Positions 17,029-22,527 of a stretch of DNA of 22,527 nucleotides are shown here, in pieces (position 1 is the stretch's first letter; each line of letters starts with the position of its first letter). A program made the translations under genes and the position numbers. The notes below the pieces were generated by a model that was not told the DNA's origin, searched no databases, and worked only from the letters and a program-made list of their open reading frames with translations. Origin of the DNA: Chitinophagaceae bacterium (GTDB taxonomy: Bacteria > Bacteroidota > Bacteroidia > Chitinophagales > Chitinophagaceae); assembly GCA_947447815.1 (NCBI GenBank), contig CANFLJ010000003.1, positions 1 through 22,527 on the forward strand, given 5' to 3'.

Positions 17029-17574
17029 TTATAATTGTGTAAAAAGCCATGCTTTTTTATAATACCTGAACAAAAATAATAAACCTACAATTGCTAAAAA
17101 ACTCAACCACAATAATAAACTATTGATTCCAATGAACGCAATGTGTTGAATCCCAAAATCGTCATTATCATTATTATCAATACTCCCCAAAGTTGAAAGA
17201 TTTCCTTTATTAGTTTTTCTTGAAAATTGAAGTTTATTATGTTTGATTCCTGTAAAATGGATTTCTTTATCTGTTTCTGTAATCTCAATAGTATCGGTAC
17301 TTATTTTATTTGATAATGCAAAGAAAGACTTCATCCTTGGTCCTGGTGCCCCTCTATGTTCTGGAATAATAATTGTCCTATCCCGTGTTATAATTTCATC
17401 ATTATAATCGTAGTTATATTTGACATGCAATACAAAATCATCCAAGGAAGAAATATTTGAAAAACGAATACTTTGGGCTGGCCATTTTACCCCTCCGCCT
17501 GGCATATCAGCAAATACCAAATTCACTAAAAACATCAATCCTAAAGTAACGCTAATGTTTTTTTTGTTTATCAT
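17029..17574 (-). CDS. Exported, C-terminally membrane-anchored protein (paralogue 1)
   Basis: A 181-residue protein with the architecture of its downstream paralogue: signal peptide (V-T-L-G-L-M-F-L-V-N-L-V, cleavage after FA), D-M-P-G-G-G-V-K-W-P-A-Q, F-S-N-I-S-S-L, a beta-rich domain with E-H-R-G-A-P-G-P, then an Asn/Asp-rich linker near 132-140 and a C-terminal transmembrane helix at about 152-171. The shared motif right after the signal-peptide cleavage site suggests a functional N-terminus. First gene of the operon, so its promoter should lie in 17575-17700; no clear -7/-33 pair could be found there. Function unknown; tandem duplication suggests a heteromer or divergent binding specificities. 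Confidence 0.75.
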   Translation of the reverse strand: MINKKNISVTLGLMFLVNLVFADMPGGGVKWPAQSIRFSNISSLDDFVLHVKYNYDYNDEIITRDRTIIIPEHRGAPGPRMKSFFALSNKISTDTIEITETDKEIHFTGIKHNKLQFSRKTNKGNLSTLGSIDNNDNDDFGIQHIAFIGINSLLLWLSFLAIVGLLFLFRYYKKAWLFTQL

Positions 17575-18131
17575 CTTATCAATTTATGTTAGATATTATT
17601 TGAGTACGTATTAGAAATATGGTTCAACATTACGTTTTTTTATTAATATCAGAGGCTAATTTGATTAAATTGTTTAATATTTTTTGAGTATCCGCTAACT
17701 GTGTTGCGACTTCTTTAAATTATTCGCAATAGTTTCCGAAGATTGCAGCAAATTCCGCATCGTTACAATATAGATGCAATAAAAATAATGCGCTCTATAC
17801 AAAACATAAATTAATTGAATTAAAATCCATCTTGATTCTTGTTGTAACTAACTTCAACAAGAGTTTACTGATAAGATATAGGATAAATGTAACCAAAATA
17901 AAAAAATATAAATAATGTGTTGTGTTCTGTTCATATGAATTGATTAGAAATTCAATGTAATACTTTCTTCATTTTACTTTGATTATTAGACAATGACATT
18001 GAGTAAAGGATTGTAAAAAATTGATATTAATAGATTAATCTTTCAATTATCAACTTATGTATAATATAATACCCAAAGTTGATTTCTACTTACTAATTTT
18101 TTATACTTATCAAATATTATTACTCATATAT

Positions 18132-18147
18132 AATTTCACGTGAAATT
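18132..18147. promoter_or_regulatory. Perfect 16-bp palindrome resembling a ParB parS site
   Basis: AATTTCACGTGAAATT is its own reverse complement. Its central 12 bases TTTCACGTGAAA match the centre of the parS consensus TGTTTCACGTGAAACA; the four outer bases, including the usually conserved G at position 2, differ. A half-site ACGTGAAA repeats exactly 10 bp further on (18138-18145 and 18148-18155), about one helical turn, which favours a protein-binding site. It could equally be an operator of another regulator. Confidence 0.4.
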
Positions 18148-18654
18148 ACGTGAAAACAACATAATGCTATGTATATAAGTCCCATCAAGAATCTACTTAT
18201 TAAGTAGCCTTCTTTGCATGTCAATAAATAAATTGCTTTATTACACAATATGAATCATCTATCTTACTTTATTATTATATGTGTTTTCTTTATTAATAAA
18301 ATAACATTGTACATTTTTGCGTGATTATAAAAAACATATATTTAAGTATATCTAGCCTATTTTATGAAATATAAGAAAGCATGAATAATTTATTATTTCT
18401 TTCCCGATAAATTATTTAATTGTTTTCTCCTTAGAACTAAATTATTTAATATAGGTATTGTTCAATTTGTAATATGTATTAAAACTGTATTAAATAGGTT
18501 TTAATAACTGTTGTAATACAACTTCCTTACAATTAATTTATTTTTTATTAATTAAGCAACGAAATCACTTGTTTATATAATATTTACAAATGATTAATAC
18601 TAATGCCAATTAACCTAATAATTAGCCGATTTAAGTACGCTAAAACTTCTTTGA

Positions 18655-18815
18655 AAGGTCACTTCATTTAAGATTTTGTCTCATAGCCGACAGGCTCTGT
18701 TCATACAACCACTACTGCTGACTCCTTGTCTCTCCCACTAAAGCGAGCTCAACATTTGGGCATACGCCAAAACCGGACCGGCTGATGTGGATTGTGTATG
18801 AACGGGTGAATAAGC
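18655..18815. other. GC-rich structured island bounded by an inverted repeat
   Basis: About half of the bases here are G or C, against roughly a quarter in the flanks. GTTCATACAACCAC (18699-18712) and GTGGATTGTGTATGAAC (18787-18803) form an imperfect inverted repeat, with nine perfect terminal pairs (GTTCATACA/TGTATGAAC), that would close a 105-nt structure. Smaller hairpins lie inside, for example TTTGG/CCAAA around GCATACG near 18756-18772. No ORF fits. It is a candidate non-coding RNA, a recombination site or the end of the neighbouring mobile module. Its strand is undetermined. Confidence 0.4.
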
Positions 18816-18893
18816 GGATATAAGCTCATTAATATATTACCCTAACATTATCATATAAATGATACGCATAAAACACTATAAAATTTGAGCGTT

Positions 18894-19094
18894 TTAAATG
18901 AATTTTATCGGCACTTTATTCGGAAAATTGGTATAACTCTTATTAAACTCCTTTTCCTGCTGGTATTTATTATAAAAATAATAAGCTGTAAAAAATGATA
19001 ACACACTCACCCCGATAAGAATTTGTATTGTTTTTTTCTGATTATTAACTACTGCAATATTTTTAAGCAGCCCCATTAATTCACTATTTGTCAT
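18894..19094 (-). CDS. Small single-pass membrane protein
   Basis: A 66-residue protein with a helical, polar N-terminus (M-T-N-S-E-L-M-G-L-L-K-N-I-A) and one transmembrane helix at about residues 22-42, followed by a Lys/Glu-rich tail (Y-Q-Q-E-K-E-F). No signal cleavage site is visible, so it should stay anchored. The ATG at 19094 lies inside the last codons of the upstream zinc-ribbon gene (11-nt overlap), a strong sign of translational coupling and of a real gene. No family recognised. The pair could be a toxin-antitoxin-like or accessory unit of the adjacent mobile module, but nothing in the sequence proves that. Confidence 0.6.
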   Translation of the reverse strand: MTNSELMGLLKNIAVVNNQKKTIQILIGVSVLSFFTAYYFYNKYQQEKEFNKSYTNFPNKVPIKFI

Positions 19095-19509
19095 ATTGTA
19101 TAATTTTATGATTATTGGTAAGTGGATTTGTAATAATTTTAAATCCCATAAATATTGAAGTCATTTCTCCATTTTCACTTATACCAAATTCGATAGATTT
19201 AGTAAGCAATATATTAAAAGCATCAAGGTCTCCTGTTTTGACTATATCTCCCCTATTCGTATATAATTGATGAATTCGAATAGCCATTTCTTTATGGAAA
19301 TTTATTAAATCTCTCTGAGCATCTCTTTCAGGCTTGTCCCTTTCTCTATGATATGATGTTTTACAATCATACACTTTACCATATTCATCATAGTATTTAT
19401 CGCAGAATTCTCTGGTTGAATGTTCTTGGTCTGCTATAGGTTCTCCACATTGCTTACAAGCTCTACCCAATTGAAAGGTCAAATAATTGCTATTTATGTA
19501 CTGATTCAT
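19084..19509 (-). CDS. Zinc-ribbon-like protein of a mobile module
   Basis: I choose the ATG at 19509 (M-N-Q-Y-I-N-S-N-Y) rather than 19554, because the extra 15 residues (F-F-S-N-T) look like read-through of the A-tract leader. The 141-residue product has Cys18-x-x-Cys21-Gly, Cys36, Cys49 and His54 within A-C-K-Q-C-G-E-P-I and Y-D-C-K-T-S-Y-H, a treble-clef or zinc-ribbon-like knuckle, followed by a very charged stretch (R-E-R-D-K-P-E-R-D) and a helical domain. Short CxxCG-type ribbons of this kind usually bind nucleic acid. It overlaps the next gene by 11 nt and is divergent from the MerR-like regulator, 89 bp away, so the two promoters share one intergenic region. Confidence 0.65.
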   Translation of the reverse strand: MNQYINSNYLTFQLGRACKQCGEPIADQEHSTREFCDKYYDEYGKVYDCKTSYHRERDKPERDAQRDLINFHKEMAIRIHQLYTNRGDIVKTGDLDAFNILLTKSIEFGISENGEMTSIFMGFKIITNPLTNNHKIIQYDK

Positions 19510-19581
19510 TGTATTTGAAAAAAAAATTTTATTAAATAAAGTGCTAAAGTACAATTATTATTTATATTTGTTTCTTTTTTG

Positions 19582-19596
19582 ATTACATATTGTAAT
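19582..19596. promoter_or_regulatory. Inverted repeat just before the MerR-like gene (candidate operator)
   Basis: ATTACA-TAT-TGTAAT forms a perfect 6-bp inverted repeat with a 3-bp spacer, ending 2 bp before the ATG at 19599 and lying between divergent genes. A -7-like TATATTTG is at 19563-19570. The position fits autorepression by the regulator encoded next to it. Confidence 0.4.
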
Positions 19597-19598
19597 AT

Positions 19599-20555
19599 AT
19601 GAGAAACAGCGATATTAATTTTAAATTAGATTCGGTAGAAGAACTTTTCACCAACATTGAAACAAATGGTGAAAAAATATTCGAATTTTTTATCGAGATG
19701 AATAAACCTCTATTAAAACGTAGACAGGTTAATATCAGCAGTAAAACCATTTCGGATTGGATTAACTTTGGAATAATAGATACCAATAGAGAAGAAGATA
19801 AATGGCATAACTTTTCTTTTCTTGAAGGATTGTGGCTAAATTTTGTCAATGAGTTACGCTTTTTTGGTGTTTCTGTTCCTGTAATAAAGGAGCTGAAAGA
19901 AACGCTCATGGATATGAGTATTACGTCAATTTTCCAACAAGAGGGAATAGTAGAACAGTTTAAAGATAAATCTCCTGAATATTATGATGCAATAAAATTA
20001 ATCACTAATGATGCCATTAATAAACCAGAAGAAGTAGAACAAGCATTCAAGGATATTAAAGTAAATACATTTTTATTGTTCATAGCTTCAACAATGATCT
20101 TGGGAATGGATATATGCTTCTATTTTGACCATCAGGTTTCATATTTTTTAAGTTTCAATAAGCATGAAACAGAAATGGATGAAACTATATCTAAAGAAGT
20201 ACTTGCAAGAATGGCCAGGAAAACATTTGCTATAATTAATTTCAAAGAATTAATTGCTGATTTTTTTGATAATGATGAATTAGATAGTCTGAAAGGAATT
20301 TCTATGAGTTTTCTTAACTCTAATGAACAAAATCTGATAGATACTATCAGAACTGGGAAATACACTCAGATTCAGGTAAAATTAGCGGATGACACAATTA
20401 CTCATCTGAAATTAACTAAAAAAAATAACGAGTTGATGGTAAGTAAAATATCAAGATTATTGAAAAAGGGAGAATACAAAGAAGTTACTTTTACGACAAA
20501 GGATGGAACAATCATCAAGTTCGAGGAAATTGAATCAATTAAAATGAATACATAA
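19599..20555 (+). CDS. MerR-like helix-turn-helix protein
   Basis: A 318-residue protein. Residues 44-75 read V-N-I-S-S-K-T-I-S-D-W-I-N-F-G-I-I-D and then W-H-N-F-S-F-L-E-G-L-W-L: the MerR-type winged helix, with recognition-helix W-x-x-x-G and the W-x-x-F-S-x-x-E/D wing. E-L-R-F-F-G-V-S-V-P-V-I-K (85-97) matches the third MerR helix. The remaining 200 residues are an unfamiliar helical domain plus a C-terminal beta-rich segment (V-K-L-A-D-D-T-I-T-H-L-K-L and T-T-K-D-G-T-I-I-K-F), perhaps ligand-binding or oligomerising. No cysteine cluster for metal or redox sensing is visible. It is the first gene of the plus-strand block leading to the recombinase and probably controls this module and the divergent pair. 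Assignment of the DNA-binding fold is good, effector unknown. Confidence 0.72.
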   Translation: MRNSDINFKLDSVEELFTNIETNGEKIFEFFIEMNKPLLKRRQVNISSKTISDWINFGIIDTNREEDKWHNFSFLEGLWLNFVNELRFFGVSVPVIKELKETLMDMSITSIFQQEGIVEQFKDKSPEYYDAIKLITNDAINKPEEVEQAFKDIKVNTFLLFIASTMILGMDICFYFDHQVSYFLSFNKHETEMDETISKEVLARMARKTFAIINFKELIADFFDNDELDSLKGISMSFLNSNEQNLIDTIRTGKYTQIQVKLADDTITHLKLTKKNNELMVSKISRLLKKGEYKEVTFTTKDGTIIKFEEIESIKMNT

Positions 20556-20643
20556 ATAAATATTGGTACTGAATGCCTCAGACCTATTATAAGAAGGAAG
20601 GCTGTATGGTAGATGACCAACAGCATTTGCATTTTACATCACA

Positions 20644-20820
20644 ATGCAAAATATTGAGCATGAACAATTATTAAAAAAAGAGAATCGACAAACAAAAAAA
20701 GAATTTAAAGAACAAAAAAGTATTGAAGAAGCGCAGCTTGCAATACTGGCTGAAATTATTGTAAACATTTATTTAGAAACTTATGGCAACGAAATCCATA
20801 TCGAAAAACAAGGGCCTTGA
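20644..20820 (+). CDS. Small ORF overlapping the recombinase start
   Basis: A 58-residue frame, M-Q-N-I-E-H-E-Q-L-L-K-K to Y-G-N-E-I-H-I-E-K-Q-G-P, highly charged at the start with a helical L-A-I-L-A-E-I-I-V-N-I-Y segment (about 33-44). Its TGA lies 38 nt inside the serine-recombinase gene, whose ATG sits in a different frame, so translation is probably coupled. Short proteins with an L-A-x-I-I-V segment in front of recombinases seem familiar to me from Bacteroidota elements, but I cannot name a family. The overlap and position argue for a real gene despite the small size. Confidence 0.5.
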   Translation: MQNIEHEQLLKKENRQTKKEFKEQKSIEEAQLAILAEIIVNIYLETYGNEIHIEKQGP

Positions 20821-22513
20821 AAAAAGGATAGAAGAAATCACCATGAAGATGTATGGTAATAAATCTATACAACGAGGTAATGGTGCAGTTATCTATACTA
20901 GAGTGAGTTCTTCAGAACAAGCAAATAACAATGGCAGTCTTGATGTGCAGATGAAATATTGCAATGAATACTGCAAAAGAATGCAGCTGAACATTGTTGG
21001 ATATTTTGGAGGAACACATGAAAGTGCAAAAACTGACGGTAGAAAAGAATTTCAAAGAATGTTATCTTTTGCAAAGAAGAATAAAAATGTATCTCATATC
21101 GTTATTTTCAATTACGATAGATTTTCAAGAACAGGGTCTGCAGCAGCACAACTTAGTTTGGAATTACGCAAAATTGGGATTATCACTAAATCTGTCACAC
21201 AGGATATTGATACTTCCACTGCTTCAGGTAGATTGCAGGAAGACTTCTTTCATATGTTGAATAACTTCGATAATAGGACCAAAAGTGACAGAACGAAGAT
21301 TAACACCAGAGAAGTGATGGAAAAGGGTTATTGGCCTTATATGCCCCCTTTAGGATACAAGAATCTAAACCCTAAGCATAGAGCTTGCAATCATAAGTTG
21401 GTCATTACAGATGAAGGCAAAGAATTAAGAAGAGCTTTTAAGCTCAAAGCTGAAGGGATGATATCTAATAAGGATATTATTGCTTTATTGAATGCAAGAG
21501 GTGTAAAACTTACTGAAAAGAACTTTCGATGGATTATTTCCAATCCATTTTACACAGGCCATGTGACTGGTAAACTACTTGAGGGAAGACTAGTTAAAGG
21601 ACAGCATCCTGCTTTAATTGACATGGAAACATTTCTAAAAGCAAATGATTCACTTGATAAAGCACCTTGTGCAGGCATTCCAAAACAATTCAAACATGAA
21701 GAAGTTCCTTTGAAAGTTTTCACAAAAGAAGTCACCTCAGGAATAGCATTCACAGGATACCAAACAAAAGGTCATTGGTACTACAAAACAAAAAATGGAG
21801 GTACTCCAGTGAACATTAAAGCAGAAAAACTCAACAATATATTTAAGGTTTATCTTGAAAAGTTTGAATACAAAAAAGAACATAAAAGTGAATTGAATAA
21901 ATTGATCACGAAGCAATTGGCAGAAAAACTCAAAAATTCAAAAGAAGACAATGTTATTACAAAAAGAAAAATTGCAGAGAAACAATCACAAGTGGAGAAG
22001 ATAGAAGAAAAGTTCATTTTGGAGGAGATAAGCAAAGAACAATTTGAAAAGTACAGCAGTAAATATAAAGAAGAAATCAAGCTACTATCGCAAAATATGG
22101 GCGATTACGATTTCAGCAGTTCGAACTTACAAAATGCAATAAATAAATGTTTAAATATTGCTGAAAACATAAGCTCTGCTTGGGTTTTAGCATCTTTTGA
22201 CCAAAAGATAAAATTGCAACATCTTCTGTTTCCTCAGGGAATTGTGTATGATAAAGAAAAGGTGGTAGTTCGAACTTTAAAAACGAATAGTGTTTTTGAT
22301 TACATCCCAATGAATACAAGGGTTTTGGAAGATAAGAAAAAAGGCAATTCAAAAAAGAATTGCCTAAAATCTGATCTTGTGCCCGAGACTGGATTCGAAC
22401 CAGCACATCCTTTCGAATACCACCACCTCAAGGTGGCTTGTCTACCAATTTCAACACCCGGGCGAGGGCTGCAAATGTATATCATTGCAGAATATAATAC
22501 TTCACCAAATTAA
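20783..22513 (+). CDS. Large serine recombinase (site-specific integrase)
   Basis: A 576-codon frame. Residues 35-170 are the resolvase/invertase catalytic domain: V-I-Y-T-R-V-S-S-S-E-Q (Arg40, Ser42 the likely nucleophile) and N-Y-D-R-F-S-R-T-G with the second catalytic arginines. Residues about 180-300 are the Recombinase DNA-binding domain (G-Y-W-P-Y-M-P-P-L-G-Y, I-I-S-N-P-F-Y-T-G). The zinc-ribbon position (about 313-345, F-T-G-Y-x-x-x-x-x-W-Y-Y-K) lacks the usual cysteine pairs. A coiled coil follows (about 375-440), then the conserved end L-F-P-Q-G-I-V-Y-D-K-E. Such enzymes insert or excise mobile elements without a tyrosine intermediate. The last 60 residues or so overlap the terminator and antisense of tRNA-Leu (E-T-G-F-E-P-A-H-P is antisense tRNA), so the true end is probably fixed by the insertion junction. 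Confidence 0.88.
   Translation: MATKSISKNKGLEKRIEEITMKMYGNKSIQRGNGAVIYTRVSSSEQANNNGSLDVQMKYCNEYCKRMQLNIVGYFGGTHESAKTDGRKEFQRMLSFAKKNKNVSHIVIFNYDRFSRTGSAAAQLSLELRKIGIITKSVTQDIDTSTASGRLQEDFFHMLNNFDNRTKSDRTKINTREVMEKGYWPYMPPLGYKNLNPKHRACNHKLVITDEGKELRRAFKLKAEGMISNKDIIALLNARGVKLTEKNFRWIISNPFYTGHVTGKLLEGRLVKGQHPALIDMETFLKANDSLDKAPCAGIPKQFKHEEVPLKVFTKEVTSGIAFTGYQTKGHWYYKTKNGGTPVNIKAEKLNNIFKVYLEKFEYKKEHKSELNKLITKQLAEKLKNSKEDNVITKRKIAEKQSQVEKIEEKFILEEISKEQFEKYSSKYKEEIKLLSQNMGDYDFSSSNLQNAINKCLNIAENISSAWVLASFDQKIKLQHLLFPQGIVYDKEKVVVRTLKTNSVFDYIPMNTRVLEDKKKGNSKKNCLKSDLVPETGFEPAHPFEYHHLKVACLPISTPGRGLQMYIIAEYNTSPN
22337..22365 (-). terminator. Rho-independent terminator of tRNA-Leu
   Basis: On the minus strand AGGCAATTC (22365-22357) and GAATTGCCT (22350-22342) pair perfectly around a T6 loop and are followed by TTTTT (22341-22337). 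It lies 15 nt beyond the tRNA 3' end. On the plus strand no T-run follows, so it serves the tRNA, not the recombinase. Confidence 0.75.
22380..22463 (-). tRNA. tRNA-Leu (anticodon GAG)
   Basis: An 84-nt cloverleaf on the minus strand. The acceptor arms GCCCGGG and CTCGGGC pair fully with one G-T, and the discriminator is A. The D-arm contains AAATTGGTAGA. The anticodon stem CCACC/GGTGG encloses TTGAGGT, anticodon GAG. A long variable arm (TATTCGAAAGGATG) marks a class II leucine tRNA. The T-arm is CTGG-TTCGAAT-CCAG. CCA is not encoded. The gene appears intact although the recombinase frame runs through its antisense strand. Confidence 0.93.
22472..22479 (-). promoter_or_regulatory. Candidate -7 box of the tRNA-Leu promoter
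   Basis: On the minus strand TACATTTG matches TAnnTTTG and ends 8 nt before the mature tRNA 5' end, a normal distance for a very short leader. A TTTG lies about 26 bp further upstream, longer than the usual spacing. Confidence 0.4.
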
Positions 22514-22527
22514 AAATCAAAAGTACA

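Larger units (their letters stand above)
17575..18893. other. Very AT-rich intergenic region of about 1.3 kb
   Basis: No ORF with coding character on either strand. Most of it is 75-80 percent A+T by eye. The exceptions are the palindrome at 18132-18147 and the GC-rich block at about 18655-18815, listed separately. The 5' part must carry the promoter of the membrane-protein operon. Confidence 0.6.

Noticed and set aside
18655..18815. Integron attC site
   Set aside because: The inverted ends do not fit RYYYAAC/GTTRRRY and no integron integrase is present.
17575..18893. Chromosomal replication origin, because of AT-richness and the parS-like site
   Set aside because: No cluster of TTATNCACA DnaA boxes could be found, and no origin-linked gene is nearby.
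20573..20674. 33-residue ORF between the MerR-like gene and the 58-residue ORF
   Set aside because: Too short and featureless to support; it overlaps the next ORF by 31 nt, which is suggestive but not enough.
18600..22400. Defined element with direct-repeat attachment sites at both ends
   Set aside because: I looked for a second copy of the tRNA-Leu 3' sequence around the GGATTCGAAC core in the left part and found none, so only the right end can be proposed.
22113..22485. Minus-strand ORFs over the recombinase end and tRNA
   Set aside because: They are antisense to the recombinase or translations of the tRNA itself.

Overview
The window looks like chromosomal DNA of an AT-rich member of the Bacteroidota, probably Chitinophagaceae or a relative. 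The signs are a PorP/SprF protein of the type IX secretion (gliding) machinery, many Sec signal peptides ending in -NAQ, -HAQ or -KAQ, few Shine-Dalgarno sequences, and TAnnTTTG-type -7 boxes. Everything from 1 to about 19.5 kb is on the minus strand; a short plus-strand block follows and ends against a minus-strand tRNA-Leu.

Region by region. (1) 1-6299: a PorP/SprF outer-membrane protein gene, then 81 bp later a giant secreted adhesin-like gene that runs off the left edge (1,707 codons visible, with at least nine tandem PKD-like modules of about 90 residues). (2) 6300-7298: no intact gene. It holds a 165-bp MITE-like element with a perfect hairpin and a TAA duplication, and a decayed IS5-family transposase whose presumed terminal repeat matches that of the MITE. 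(3) 7299-9663: a secreted protein of unknown function and a secreted protein of about ten Sel1 repeats. (4) 10202-14942: a tight four-gene operon of exported proteins (cysteine motif/coiled coil/WG-like; TPR plus a probable outer-membrane C-terminus; serpin-like; Sel1 plus degenerate OmpA-like). (5) 15060-17574: a second four-gene operon with two paralogous membrane-anchored proteins sharing a D-[VM]-P-G-G-G-V motif, a 105-residue four-helix membrane protein and a 12-helix MFS transporter. (6) 17575-18893: a very AT-rich gene-free stretch with a 16-bp parS-like palindrome and one GC-rich island bounded by an inverted repeat, possibly a structured RNA or an element end. (7) 18894-22513: an apparent integrated module with a small membrane protein and a zinc-ribbon protein (overlapping, minus strand), a divergent MerR-like regulator with a palindrome just before its start, a 58-residue ORF coupled to the next gene, and a large serine recombinase whose frame reads through the terminator and antisense strand of tRNA-Leu(GAG).

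Inferred relationships. PorP/SprF and the adhesin probably form an export/anchor and cargo pair of the type IX system. The 10202-14942 operon looks like an envelope assembly with interaction repeats, an outer-membrane part and a serpin-like part. The 15060-17574 operon looks like an uncharacterised membrane system built round an MFS carrier. The right-hand module has the layout of a small integrative element at a tRNA gene, but its far boundary could not be fixed because no second copy of the tRNA end was found. The strongest candidates for something undescribed are the two four-gene operons and the GC-rich island.
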